Source of the DNA: Halioxenophilus aromaticivorans
GTDB taxonomy: Bacteria > Pseudomonadota > Gammaproteobacteria > Pseudomonadales > Cellvibrionaceae
Direction of reading: 5' to 3'
DNA: 64,000 nucleotides
Assembly: GCF_042850945.1 (NCBI RefSeq)
Contig: NZ_AP031496.1
Location: forward strand, 3,348,001 to 3,412,000
This document shows positions 1-9,322 of this stretch, one piece after another; the stretch's first letter is position 1; each line of letters starts with the position of its first letter. The notes beneath the pieces are model-generated. The model was not told the DNA's origin, made no database searches, and saw only the letters and a list, made by a program, of their open reading frames with translations. Made by a program: the position numbers and the translations under genes.

Positions 1-1388
1 TTGCAATAACCAGCAATACAAACCTACCAATCCGCTACGTACTCGACACCAACGTCCTAGTCCACGACCCCACTGCACTATTGAACTTTGAAGAACACCA
101 CGTTGTAATCCCAATGACGGTGCTCGAAGAATTAGACAAACTCAAAAATGGCCGCAACACCACAGCCGCCGACTGCCGCCAAGCCATTCGCGAGTTAGAT
201 AAACTGTTAGGCGGTGCACTGCCAGATGACATTGAACAAGGCATCCCCATTCCGCGGGCCAGCCTAAACGACAAGCTGGGCCGACTGTCGGTATTAATGG
301 CCAAGGCACCAGACAACCTCACTCTGCTACCCACTCACCTCAACGACAACAAAATCCTCAACGACATCAACTTACTCAAACACGATCACCCCGACCAGCG
401 CGTGGTGCTAGTGACTAAAGATATTAATCTTCGCCTAAAAGCGCGGGGCTGTGGTATTGAATCCGAGGATTATCACAGCGACCAATCTGTTAAAGACATC
501 GAGCAACTGAACAAGGGCTTTTTGGAATTTGAGGGCAGTTTTTGGGATTCCATTGACGAGGTAGAAACCCGGCAAAAGATGGGCCACACCTTACACACAC
601 TGGCCAAAATTGGGCCGTTGCAAGATGTGTATTTTAACCAATTTATTTTAGACGAAACCGGTTTCGTCGCTCGAGTTTTAGATATACAAGCCGACGAAAT
701 TACATTACTGCATTTGGACCATCACCAATTGATGGAAACCGAGGCCTGGGGCTTAAAACCGCAAGATATTTACCAAGCCTGCGCCCTTAACCTGCTGCTA
801 GACCCGGACGTACACCTGGTGAATTTAACCGGCAGCGCCGGCTCCGGTAAAACCATTTTGGCACTGGCCGCCGCCATAGAAATGACCATGGCGACGAAAA
901 TGTTCCGACGCATTATCGCCACGAGAAGTACCCAGGGGCTGGATGAAGACATTGGCTTTTTACCGGGCACCGAGGCGGAAAAAATGGAACCCTGGCTGGG
1001 CGCCATAACGGACAACCTAGAAGCACTGCACTGTGACGACGAAGACTGCTCCGGCAGCGTGGACTACGTATTAAATAAGGTGCCTCTGCACTTTAAGTCA
1101 TTAAACTACATACGAGGGCGCAGTTTTCAGCAGAGTTTAATTATCATTGACGAATGCCAAAATCTAACCCCCCACCAAATTAAAACCATTGTGACCCGGG
1201 CCGGCAGTGGCTCCAAAGTAATCTGCCTTGGCAACCTGGCTCAAATAGACACGCCCTATCTCAATGCCACAAGTTCCGGTTTGACTTACCTAACCGAGCG
1301 TTTTAAAAGTTTTGAGTATGGCGGCAACATACAACTGCAAGGGGTACCGCGCTCTGCGTTGGCGGAGTTTGCTGAAGCCAACTTGTAG
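1..1388 (+). CDS. PIN-PhoH family ATPase/ribonuclease, 5'-truncated
   Basis: Two-domain RNA-acting protein of the YlaK/PhoH2 type, cut by the window start. The frame is open from base 3. The first visible residues contain the PIN-domain opening Y-V-L-D-T-N-V-L, upstream of a TTG at 81 that a gene finder could wrongly take as the start. The second half is a PhoH-type P-loop ATPase: Walker A GSAGSGKT near bases 830-853 and Walker B IIIDECQN near 1141-1164, followed by a Q-x-x-T-P-H-Q-like stretch. Family members are linked to RNA processing and stress; the substrate is unknown. The gene ends just before a bidirectional terminator shared with the convergent ABC exporter. Family assignment is secure; physiological role is inference. 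Confidence 0.93.
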   Translation, partial: AITSNTNLPIRYVLDTNVLVHDPTALLNFEEHHVVIPMTVLEELDKLKNGRNTTAADCRQAIRELDKLLGGALPDDIEQGIPIPRASLNDKLGRLSVLMAKAPDNLTLLPTHLNDNKILNDINLLKHDHPDQRVVLVTKDINLRLKARGCGIESEDYHSDQSVKDIEQLNKGFLEFEGSFWDSIDEVETRQKMGHTLHTLAKIGPLQDVYFNQFILDETGFVARVLDIQADEITLLHLDHHQLMETEAWGLKPQDIYQACALNLLLDPDVHLVNLTGSAGSGKTILALAAAIEMTMATKMFRRIIATRSTQGLDEDIGFLPGTEAEKMEPWLGAITDNLEALHCDDEDCSGSVDYVLNKVPLHFKSLNYIRGRSFQQSLIIIDECQNLTPHQIKTIVTRAGSGSKVICLGNLAQIDTPYLNATSSGLTYLTERFKSFEYGGNIQLQGVPRSALAEFAEANL

Positions 1389-1404
1389 CTTTCACTCAAC
1401 GATT

Positions 1405-1433
1405 AAAACCACCCCATGCGGGTGGTTTTTTTA
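1405..1433. terminator. Bidirectional rho-independent terminator
   Basis: AAAACCACCC pairs with GGGTGGTTTT around a CATGC loop and is followed by a T run on the plus strand. It lies between the convergent PhoH and ABC genes, and the A-rich left arm gives a shorter U-tract on the minus strand. Confidence 0.85.
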
Positions 1434-1442
1434 TTTTCATTT

Positions 1443-3305
1443 TTATTGGTCGGTTTCGTCGGTTAAAAATCCACCCGATTGATGCTGCCACAATTGCGCG
1501 TACAATCCGCCCTGAGCCACCAGTTCATCGTGTCGGCCCTGCTCTACTATGGCTCCGCGATCAAATACCACTAAGCGATCCATAGCGGCGATGGTGGACA
1601 AGCGATGGGCAATGGCAATAACCGTTTTGCCTTCCATCAGGCGGTTTAGGCTATGTTGGATACTAACCTCCACTTCGGAATCCAACGCCGATGTGGCTTC
1701 ATCCAACACCAGAATGGGAGCGTCTTTTAACATTACCCGAGCAATGGCGATGCGCTGCCGCTGGCCACCGGATAATTTTACGCCACGCTCACCCACCTGG
1801 GCATCGTAACCGGTACGACCGGCGGAATCGCGCAAGTTGAGGATAAAATCGTGGGCCTCGGCTTTAACCGCAGCGGCGATCATTTCTTCATCGGAGGCTC
1901 CAGGCCTACCAAATTTTATGTTCTCGCGTACCGAGCGATGCAATAGAGAGGTATCCTGGGTAACCATACCAATACAACCTCGCAGCGATTCCTGCTGCAC
2001 ATTGCTGATATTTTGCTCATCGATAAAAATCTGCCCTTGTTGAACATCAAAAAAGCGCAGCAATAAATTCACGAAGGTGGATTTACCTGCGCCCGAACGA
2101 CCGACAATACCCACTTTTTCACCCGGCTTTATGGTGAGGTTGAGTTGATCAAATACTGGCTCGTTTAACAGTTCAGAACCAGCTTCTGCTCCAATGTATG
2201 AAAAGCCAACGTTTCTAAATTCAATCTTGCCTTTGGGCACCTGCACCGGGTGGGCACTGGCGACATCTTGCACGTCTCTGGGCTCGGCCAAAGTAGCGAT
2301 GCCGTCTTCTACGGTACCGATGTTTTCAAACAAGGCACTGGTCTCCCACATAATCCAATGGGACATCCCGGTTAGCCGAATGGAAATACTCATCCCAATA
2401 GCAATGGCGCCGATACTGATGGCGTCCCCTAACCACAAATAAATGCCCAAGGCGCCAACCGAAAAAATAAGTGTCATGTTAATGGCCCATATCACCACAT
2501 TAAGATAGGTCGCCAAACGCATTTGCGGATGCACGGTTTGTAAAAACCCGTCCATACCTTCACGCACGTAGGTTTCTTCACGAGCCGCGTGGGAAAACAA
2601 TTTAACGGTTAGGATATTGGTATAACTGTCCACCACTCGGCCGGTCATCACCGAGCGGGCATCCGCCTGCATCGACGACACTTTACGCAGTTTGGGCACG
2701 AAGAATTTTAAAACGGTAACGTAGGCTAACAACCAAATTACCAAAGGCACACTCAAGCGCGGGTCTGAACTGGCCAGCAACACAATGGCTGTAACTAAAT
2801 ACACACAAGCAAACAGCAGCACATCCAGTAATTTCATTACCGATTCACGCACCGCCAAAGATGTTTGCATCACCTTGGTTGCAATGCGGCCGCTGAACTC
2901 ATCTTGAAAAAAGCCAAAGCTTTGGCTAAGTAAATAACGGTGAGATCGCCAGCGCACTACCATGGGAAAGTTGCCCATTAACCCTTGGTGAACCACAGCT
3001 GATTGCAAAAACACAATAATCGGCATCACCAGTAAAATGTACACGCTCATCGTCAGCAGCTTAGGCCATTGCTCGGCTAGGAAGGTATCCCGCTGGCTTT
3101 GGGCTAACCAGTCCACCAACTGGCCCAATATTGCAAATAAAAAAGCCTCTCCGATGGCCAAACAGGCAGTCAAAATACCCAGTAGCAGTAATATCTTTTC
3201 AAAACCTTTGGTGTAATAACGGCAGAACGCCACAAGGGTCTTCGGTGGTTGCTGCGGCTCGTCCTCGGGGAACGGCTCTACTAATCCTTCAAAAAACTTT
3301 AACAT
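1443..3305 (-). CDS. ABC exporter, fused permease-ATPase
   Basis: Half-transporter of the MsbA/type IV ABC exporter group (620 aa) expected to dimerise in the inner membrane and export a lipid, peptide or drug. The N-terminal half has about six hydrophobic segments (residues 36-66, 85-105, 158-200, 265-312). The ATPase half has Walker A GRSGAGKST (402-410), Q-loop near 450, signature LSGGQ (511-515), Walker B ILVLDE (531-536) and H-loop His567. All catalytic motifs are intact. It is monocistronic between a shared terminator and a 318-bp gap. Substrate cannot be read from sequence. No strong Shine-Dalgarno precedes the ATG, but the start fits the family N-terminus. Confidence 0.92.
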   Translation of the reverse strand: MLKFFEGLVEPFPEDEPQQPPKTLVAFCRYYTKGFEKILLLLGILTACLAIGEAFLFAILGQLVDWLAQSQRDTFLAEQWPKLLTMSVYILLVMPIIVFLQSAVVHQGLMGNFPMVVRWRSHRYLLSQSFGFFQDEFSGRIATKVMQTSLAVRESVMKLLDVLLFACVYLVTAIVLLASSDPRLSVPLVIWLLAYVTVLKFFVPKLRKVSSMQADARSVMTGRVVDSYTNILTVKLFSHAAREETYVREGMDGFLQTVHPQMRLATYLNVVIWAINMTLIFSVGALGIYLWLGDAISIGAIAIGMSISIRLTGMSHWIMWETSALFENIGTVEDGIATLAEPRDVQDVASAHPVQVPKGKIEFRNVGFSYIGAEAGSELLNEPVFDQLNLTIKPGEKVGIVGRSGAGKSTFVNLLLRFFDVQQGQIFIDEQNISNVQQESLRGCIGMVTQDTSLLHRSVRENIKFGRPGASDEEMIAAAVKAEAHDFILNLRDSAGRTGYDAQVGERGVKLSGGQRQRIAIARVMLKDAPILVLDEATSALDSEVEVSIQHSLNRLMEGKTVIAIAHRLSTIAAMDRLVVFDRGAIVEQGRHDELVAQGGLYAQLWQHQSGGFLTDETDQ

Positions 3306-3623
3306 AAAGAACGGTCTTTATCTCTGCGCGCGGTCGAGTGCCCCGCAGTATCGAAAGGGAGATTTCTGATTCAGTGGCTGAACTGTGTAAACGAATAGCC
3401 AACGTCTCCCTTCAACCAAACTGATGCTTGATATGTCTTAAATTCGCATCCAAACGCTTGCAAGCGTTCAAAATAAAAATGCGCAGCTTAATTTCTTACT
3501 AAACCATCAATGTGTGTCATTCTGATGGCCCCAGACCGACCGCCGCATCGAGGCGATAGCTTGCGGTCAGCACTATTGGCTTTGTTGCTTTTGAGCCCAA
3601 ACGGCTTGGCGCATTCAGCAGCC
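3306..3623. other. Intergenic region, 318 bp
   Basis: No supported gene. It carries the ABC exporter's upstream region and the downstream flank of miaE. The only marked feature is the 16-bp palindrome at 3453-3468. Confidence 0.6.
3453..3468. promoter_or_regulatory. Perfect 16-bp palindrome, possible operator
   Basis: AACGCTTGCAAGCGTT is a perfect inverted repeat without spacer, about 150 bp upstream of the ABC exporter start. Its size and symmetry fit a LacI/PurR-like dimer site. No regulator gene is adjacent, so the binding factor is unknown. Confidence 0.35.
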
Positions 3624-4442
3624 TTAGTGCGCAGTGGCTGGCACGCCACTGTGAAAACGAAATTCCGTATCTTCTGACGCGATCAAACTGGCCTCCACCT
3701 CAGCCAACTCTTGCACCCGCTGATCAAACCCTGCGGCAAGTTTCACATCTTGCTCAGCTACCTGCTGGGCCAAGGACAAATAGTCTTGGTAATGTCTCGC
3801 CTCGGATTTCAGCAAGCGCAGATAAAACTGGCCAATGGCTGGGTCTAGCCGAGGCGCCAGCCGTGCAAAGCGCTCGCAGGAGCGAGCCTCTATCAATGCG
3901 CCTATGACAAGTTTATCCATCAGCGCAGCAGGTTCGTAGGTGCGCACTTTTTTGATCATACCACCGGCGTAGCGAGAGGCCGACAGGCGAACGTAATCCA
4001 CCTTCTGGCGACGCATTACATCCAGCACCTGCTCAAAATGCATGAGCTCCTCTTTTACCAACGCCAACATTTTGCGAATAATATCGCGCGCCAAAGGTGT
4101 CTCGTCCTTTGCAGCAAGCTCAACCGAAAAGGCTGCTTTTTTATCCGGAAATTTACCGTCGCCTGCCAAGAAATACACGTAATCTTCGAAGGGCTTAGTC
4201 CAGTCTTTAATGAGCTCGATGGCATCCAATGACAAACCGTAGCGTCTCATCATAAGCAAACCGGTCTGCGCGGCCTTTAGTTCGCAATTACAATGATCGA
4301 CCAATAACGTTTGTAAATTGCTAGGTTTCGCAGCCTCAGCCAACCACGCCTCTGGGGTGGGGCACTGTAAGAACGCATCGATGGGCTCGATTAACGCGGC
4401 AAAATGCGCCGGCAGCTGAGACAATTGACTGGTGGGGATCAT
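3624..4442 (-). CDS. miaE: tRNA-(ms2io6A37) hydroxylase
   Basis: Di-iron monooxygenase (272 aa) that hydroxylates the isopentenyl group of ms2i6A at tRNA position 37. The carboxylate/histidine pattern of the ferritin-like fold is visible: Glu54, Glu132-x-x-His135, Glu185 and Glu214-x-x-His217. Length matches the family. It starts 12 bp after the DUF1289 gene and is probably cotranscribed with it. There is no strong Shine-Dalgarno, suggesting translational coupling. Assignment rests on motif spacing and overall sequence recognition. Confidence 0.93.
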   Translation of the reverse strand: MIPTSQLSQLPAHFAALIEPIDAFLQCPTPEAWLAEAAKPSNLQTLLVDHCNCELKAAQTGLLMMRRYGLSLDAIELIKDWTKPFEDYVYFLAGDGKFPDKKAAFSVELAAKDETPLARDIIRKMLALVKEELMHFEQVLDVMRRQKVDYVRLSASRYAGGMIKKVRTYEPAALMDKLVIGALIEARSCERFARLAPRLDPAIGQFYLRLLKSEARHYQDYLSLAQQVAEQDVKLAAGFDQRVQELAEVEASLIASEDTEFRFHSGVPATAH

Positions 4443-4454
4443 GACAAAAACTGT

Positions 4455-4925
4455 TTAGGTGAAAACGCTGTTGGACCACTGCGCGGGAGAGATATAACGC
4501 TCGTAATGGGCCACGGATAATTGATAGAAATCCGCATCGATAGCAAGCTTTATCTCTGGCAAAGGCAAGCTTTTATAGCCCGGAGTCACCGCCAAACCAT
4601 ACAAACTTATATCGTCAATTTGGCTGGCACCGGCCTTTAACAGATCAAAAACCCAGCAGTGTGGAGGCTGATCTTTCTGAAAACGAATTTGCTGGTGTTC
4701 CATTTGAGCTATTAACAATCCCTGGTCAACAATTTCGAAATAATTGGCCACCACTTGGCTTAAAAAGCCCTCCAACCTGTTGGCGATGGTACGGCGCTGT
4801 TCTTGGCTGTAGCCATTCCAGTGGATGACTTCATGGCTAAATCGTTTACATCCGCGGCAGACATCATCGCCAATGCCGGTGGAACAAATACCAACACACG
4901 GAGTACGGACAGGTTTAAAAAGCAT
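4455..4925 (-). CDS. DUF1289 (YdhL-like) protein with C-terminal extension
   Basis: The first ~60 residues carry the DUF1289 signature: P-C-V-G-I-C near residue 9, then C-R-G-C and an H-W-N/R-R block. The four cysteines suggest a small metal-binding fold. Typical DUF1289 proteins are about 60-90 aa; this one has roughly 90 further residues with no recognised domain, ending in a Y-E-R-Y-I-S-P segment. It precedes miaE by 12 bp, so both probably belong to one transcript. DUF1289 function is unknown; a link to tRNA modification is only suggested by context. Confidence 0.85.
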   Translation of the reverse strand: MLFKPVRTPCVGICSTGIGDDVCRGCKRFSHEVIHWNGYSQEQRRTIANRLEGFLSQVVANYFEIVDQGLLIAQMEHQQIRFQKDQPPHCWVFDLLKAGASQIDDISLYGLAVTPGYKSLPLPEIKLAIDADFYQLSVAHYERYISPAQWSNSVFT

Positions 4926-5355
4926 GTAGGTTGCCAGGCGATGTTTAACAAGGGGCTATTATCGACAAACCAGCGTTAATTGCCAAACACCTATTACGCC
5001 TTTTTTTGTCGCATTAAATTTGGTGCTGGCCAACAATGGACCATAAAAACCCGGCTTAATCTGACCGATTAGACAGCTTCTGAGCGTAGTAGGCCGGTTA
5101 ATCGTCTAAATAATCCACTTGCGGCCAATAACTGCGCAAAAGCGCACATTTTTTGCCTATTAAACCTTTGCCGTACGACCAAAGGCTGTGTTTTAGCGCC
5201 CTGTACCAGCTTAACAATTTACGCTAATTCCTGTAGAATACGCCGCCCGAGTGACTTGGCTCTTTACGTTCACTCAATCCATGACACACATGGACACCCT
5301 CCGACAACCGCGTTGCTGTGGTCAGGAGTAACCCCAATTAGAAGAGGATATCACC
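4926..5355. other. Divergent intergenic region upstream of acnB
   Basis: 430 bp without a supported gene. It holds the upstream region of the DUF1289-miaE unit, the predicted acnB promoter at 5211-5239 and a ~110-nt acnB leader. Confidence 0.6.
5211..5239 (+). promoter_or_regulatory. Predicted sigma-70 promoter of acnB
   Basis: TTAACA (5211-5216) and TAGAAT (5234-5239) are separated by exactly 17 bp. Transcription would begin near 5246, giving a ~110-nt leader before the GTG start. Confidence 0.65.
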
Positions 5356-7980
5356 GTGCTTGAAGCTTACCGTAAACACGTAGCAGAGCGTGCCGCTGAA
5401 GGTGTGCCGCCGAAACCGCTAAGCGCTGAACAGGTAGCTGGACTTGTCGAGCTGTTGAAAAACCCGCCTGCGGGAGAAGAAGACGCAATTCTTGATCTAA
5501 TCTCTAATCGCGTTCCCCCAGGTGTAGACGAAGCCGCTTACGTTAAAGCCGGCTTCTTGTCTGCCATCGTTAAAGGTGAAGCCTCAAGCCCACTGATTTC
5601 CAAGGAAGAGGCCATCAAACTACTGGGCAACATGCACGGTGGTTATAACATCGAAACTCTAGTAGCTGCTCTAGATGACGCCGCCCTGGCAACGCTTGCA
5701 GCAGAAGAGCTAAAGCACACTCTGCTAATGTTCGATGCCTTCCACGACGTAGAAGAAAAAGCAAAAGCTGGCAATGCCAACGCCAAAGAAGTGATGGAAT
5801 CCTGGGCCAACGCCGAGTGGTTCACCAGCAAGCCCAAAGTAGCAGAAAGCCAAAAGATGGTGGTTTTCAAAGTTACTGGCGAAACCAACACCGATGACCT
5901 ATCCCCTGCCCCAGACGCCTGGAGCCGTCCAGATATCCCAGTACACGCACTAGCCATGTACAAAATGACTCGTGACGGCTTAGAGCCTGAAGAGCACGGC
6001 GTCACTGGCCCAATGAAGCAGATTGAAGAAGTCAAAAGCAAAGGCTTACCCGTTGCTTTCGTTGGTGACGTAGTCGGCACCGGCTCCTCACGTAAGTCTG
6101 CTACCAACTCCGTACTGTGGTACTTCGGCGACGATATGCCTGGCGTGCCTAACAAGCGCGGCGGCGGTGTTTGTATCGGCGGTAAGGTTGCCCCTATCTT
6201 CTTCAACACCATGGAAGACGCCGGCGCCCTCGTATTCGAAGCACCTGTTGACGATCTCAACATGGGCGACGTTATCGAAATCCGTCCTTACGACGGCAAG
6301 ATCCTGGCCGAAGACGGCAAAGTACTCAGCGAATTTGAATTCAAATCCGACGTATTATTGGACGAGGTTCAAGCCGGTGGCCGTATCAACCTTATTATTG
6401 GTCGTGGCTTAACCTCCAAGGCCCGTGAATCTCTGGGCTTGCCAGTATCCGATGTGTTCCGCACGCCAGTAGCGCCACAGGACAGCGGCAAAGGTTTCTC
6501 CCTGGCTCAGAAAATGGTTGGCCGCGCCTGTGGTTTACCAGAAGGCCAAGGCATCCGCCCTGGAACCTACTGTGAGCCTAAGATGACCACCGTTGGTTCC
6601 CAGGACACCACAGGCCCAATGACCCGTGATGAACTGAAAGACCTAGCCTGTTTGGGTTTCTCTGCCGACCTGGTAATGCAGTCTTTCTGTCACACTGCTG
6701 CCTATCCTAAGCCGGTAGACATCAGCACCCAGCACACCCTGCCTGACTTCATCCGCAACCGCGGTGGTGTATCTTTACGCCCAGGCGACGGTATCATCCA
6801 CAGCTGGTTGAACCGTATGTTGCTACCCGACACCGTAGGTACCGGTGGTGACTCCCACACTCGTTTCCCAATGGGCATTTCCTTCCCAGCCGGTTCTGGC
6901 TTGGTTGCCTTCGCTGCGGCCACAGGCGTTATGCCTTTGGATATGCCAGAGTCAGTACTGGTTCGCTTTAAAGGCGAAATGCAGCCTGGTATCACCCTGC
7001 GTGACCTAGTGCACGCCATTCCTTTCTACGCCATTAAGCAAGGTTTACTGACCGTAGAGAAAAAAGGTAAGAAGAACATCTTCTCTGGCCGCGTACTGGA
7101 AATTGAAGGCTTGAAAGGCCTAACCGTAGAACAAGCCTTTGAGTTGTCAGATGCTTCCGCCGAGCGCTCTGCTGCTGGCTGTACCATTGAGCTAGAAGAA
7201 GCGTCCATCAAAGAATACCTAACCTCCAACGTCACCCTGTTGCGTGCCATGGTTGCTGACGGTTACGGCGACGCCCGTACCCTAGAGCGCCGCGCCCAGA
7301 AGATGGAAGAGTGGCTGGCCAGCCCAAGCCAGCTGAAAGGGGATGCCGACGCCGAATACGCCGCGGTTATCGAAATCGACCTGGCCGAAGTGAACGAGCC
7401 AATCGTTTGCTGCCCGAACGACCCAGACGATGCCAAACTGTTGTCTGAAGTTGCGGGTGACAACGTAGACGAAGTGTTTATCGGCTCTTGTATGACCAAC
7501 ATTGGTCACTTCCGTGCCGCTGGTAAGCTGCTGGACGCTCACAAAGGCGGCATGTCTACCCGCATGTGGATCTCGCCTCCAACCCGTATGGATGAGCACA
7601 TCCTAATGGAAGAAGGTTACTTCAACATCTTTGGCCGTGCCGGTGCGCGTACCGAAATGCCAGGATGCTCACTGTGCATGGGTAACCAAGCACGTGTAGC
7701 ACCTAACAGCACGGTACTGTCTACCTCTACCCGTAACTTCCCTAACCGCTTGGGCGATGGTGCCAACGTGTACCTAACCTCCGCGGAACTCGCCTCTGTA
7801 GGTGCTATTTTGGGCAAACTGCCTACTCCTGCCGAGTACATGGAGTTCGCTAAGAACTTGGATTCTATGTCTGACGAAATTTACCGTTACATGAATTTCG
7901 ATAAGATTTCTGAATTCCAAGCTGGCGCGGAAGAAGGCAAGCGTATCGCTGCGGTGCAAATCGAAGAAGTGAAAGCTTAA
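5356..7980 (+). CDS. acnB: Bifunctional aconitate hydratase 2 / 2-methylisocitrate dehydratase
   Basis: TCA-cycle aconitase B (874 aa), isomerising citrate and isocitrate and acting in the methylcitrate branch. The domain order is that of AcnB: N-terminal HEAT-like domain, swivel domain containing the G-x-G-S-S-R-K-S motif, then catalytic domains. The [4Fe-4S] ligands are Cys712 (GSCMTN) and Cys771/Cys774 (CSLC), two residues offset from E. coli AcnB. GTG start at 5356 is preceded by AGAAGAGG. In E. coli iron-free AcnB also binds mRNA; conservation of that role here is not tested. A UUCG-loop terminator follows. Confidence 0.98.
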   Translation: MLEAYRKHVAERAAEGVPPKPLSAEQVAGLVELLKNPPAGEEDAILDLISNRVPPGVDEAAYVKAGFLSAIVKGEASSPLISKEEAIKLLGNMHGGYNIETLVAALDDAALATLAAEELKHTLLMFDAFHDVEEKAKAGNANAKEVMESWANAEWFTSKPKVAESQKMVVFKVTGETNTDDLSPAPDAWSRPDIPVHALAMYKMTRDGLEPEEHGVTGPMKQIEEVKSKGLPVAFVGDVVGTGSSRKSATNSVLWYFGDDMPGVPNKRGGGVCIGGKVAPIFFNTMEDAGALVFEAPVDDLNMGDVIEIRPYDGKILAEDGKVLSEFEFKSDVLLDEVQAGGRINLIIGRGLTSKARESLGLPVSDVFRTPVAPQDSGKGFSLAQKMVGRACGLPEGQGIRPGTYCEPKMTTVGSQDTTGPMTRDELKDLACLGFSADLVMQSFCHTAAYPKPVDISTQHTLPDFIRNRGGVSLRPGDGIIHSWLNRMLLPDTVGTGGDSHTRFPMGISFPAGSGLVAFAAATGVMPLDMPESVLVRFKGEMQPGITLRDLVHAIPFYAIKQGLLTVEKKGKKNIFSGRVLEIEGLKGLTVEQAFELSDASAERSAAGCTIELEEASIKEYLTSNVTLLRAMVADGYGDARTLERRAQKMEEWLASPSQLKGDADAEYAAVIEIDLAEVNEPIVCCPNDPDDAKLLSEVAGDNVDEVFIGSCMTNIGHFRAAGKLLDAHKGGMSTRMWISPPTRMDEHILMEEGYFNIFGRAGARTEMPGCSLCMGNQARVAPNSTVLSTSTRNFPNRLGDGANVYLTSAELASVGAILGKLPTPAEYMEFAKNLDSMSDEIYRYMNFDKISEFQAGAEEGKRIAAVQIEEVKA

Positions 7981-8004
7981 TCGACTGACCCCTCAGTAGG
8001 ATGC

Positions 8005-8034
8005 GAAAAAAGGCGGCTTCGGCCGCCTTTTTTT
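8005..8034 (+). terminator. Rho-independent terminator of acnB
   Basis: AGGCGGC (8011-8017) pairs with GCCGCCT (8022-8028) around the stable tetraloop C(UUCG)G, with an upstream A run and eight downstream T residues. Confidence 0.95.
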
Positions 8035-8382
8035 ATGGGCGATAGTTCTAGTGCTAGCGCTAAAAACAACCGCCGTTACCGGTCAGCCACTCTTCCCCAC
8101 CTTCTTGCCCGCCCAACCAATTTCTTAATTACCCTTTTATTCATTCGCCGGCAGGCTCTCAAGCAACCCAGAGGTGGCATAGCGGGCATAAAGAAAGGCA
8201 ACTCCTCAGCCCCAACCGTCTTTTTGGCGTTTGGCTCTTCCTGTTCCGATTTTGAGTACTGCGTAGTAAAAAGCATGGGCATCCTCCGGTAGTAGATGCT
8301 CCAATGTAACTCGCAGCCATTGTTAAATTAATCTAATAATGCTAAATCTATGTTTAACCAAAAGTTAATCATAGGCCGGAAT
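8035..8382. other. Intergenic region before the LysR gene
   Basis: No supported gene. Two overlapping opposite ORFs (85 and 68 codons) have low-complexity, non-protein-like sequence and no good start signal. The last ~60 bp are AT-rich and probably hold the LysR gene promoter. Confidence 0.55.
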
Positions 8383-9255
8383 ATGCTTAAACGGACCGCC
8401 AAGCTTCCCCTGCTGGACATCGATGTATTACGCACCTTTGTGGCTATCGCCGACACCGGTAACTTTACCCAGGCCGCCAAAAACCTCGCCAAAACGCCAG
8501 CGGCGGTCAGTTTGCAGATCAAAAAACTGGAACGTATTCTGGAAAGCAGGCTACTTAGGCGCTCGGCCAGGTACACGGAGCTTACGGCGGAGGGTGAGGT
8601 TCTGCTACAATACAGCCGCAAGTTATTGCACTTAAACAACGAAGCCGTGGGCCAATTTCTATCGCCGGCGCTGACAGGAACACTGACTCTGGGCGTACCC
8701 GACAACGTAGGCACCCATATTTTGCCACCTGTTTTGGCGCAATTAGCGCAAACGCACCCGGCGCTGCATGTGGATGTACTGATCAGTACCAGCCGAGATT
8801 TAGCGGCAAAGTTAGATATAGGGCAATTGGACCTCGCCCTGATTACCACAGGGTTTGATGCCAGCGACGCCAGCGGTGAGATCATCCACCACGAGCAATT
8901 GGTTTGGGCAGAGCGTGCCGGGGGATTGGCTCACACTAGGTCTCCACTACCCTTAGCCTTGGCCAACCAAGGCTGCGCCTGGCGAGGCAGCGCCATAAAC
9001 GCGCTGGAAGCATCGCAAATCAATTACCGCATCGCCTATACCAGTGAGAACTGCGCTGGCATAGAAGCGGCGCTTACAGCGGATTTAGCGATTTCCCCCA
9101 TGCCTGCCAGCAGTGTTAAACCACCACTGAGCCAACTGAGCGACCAAACATGCCTACCTGAGCTGCCGCAATTTGCTATAAGGCTGCTCGTCGGCGATAG
9201 CGCCAACCCCGCCGTCGATTTGCTGGCGGACTATATTCGTGGGCACTTTTCCTAA
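8383..9255 (+). CDS. LysR-family transcriptional regulator
   Basis: Typical LysR layout: N-terminal winged HTH (about residues 11-70 from the chosen start, with the D-T-G-N-F-T-Q-A-A and S-L-Q-I-K-K-L-E pattern), a linker helix, then a periplasmic-binding-protein-like effector domain. I chose ATG 8383 because L-D-I-D-V-L-R-T-F should lie near the N-terminus; an in-frame start at 8350 adds 11 residues. It is transcribed in the same direction as acnB but after a strong terminator, so its target is not evident. Effector unknown. Confidence 0.88.
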   Translation: MLKRTAKLPLLDIDVLRTFVAIADTGNFTQAAKNLAKTPAAVSLQIKKLERILESRLLRRSARYTELTAEGEVLLQYSRKLLHLNNEAVGQFLSPALTGTLTLGVPDNVGTHILPPVLAQLAQTHPALHVDVLISTSRDLAAKLDIGQLDLALITTGFDASDASGEIIHHEQLVWAERAGGLAHTRSPLPLALANQGCAWRGSAINALEASQINYRIAYTSENCAGIEAALTADLAISPMPASSVKPPLSQLSDQTCLPELPQFAIRLLVGDSANPAVDLLADYIRGHFS

Positions 9256-9322
9256 AAACAGCCTAACAATCCAGAGTTAAGAAGCCAGAGTTAACAAGCC
9301 GACCTAATAAGCCAGAGCGTGG

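Noticed and set aside
7282..7599. 105-codon ORF antisense to acnB, one of several such shadows
   Set aside because: Lies fully within a strongly supported gene and has no start signal.
8035..8292. 85-codon plus-strand ORF and overlapping 68-codon minus ORF after acnB
   Set aside because: The first begins in the acnB terminator's T run, neither has a ribosome binding site, and the translated text has no domain or regular secondary-structure pattern.
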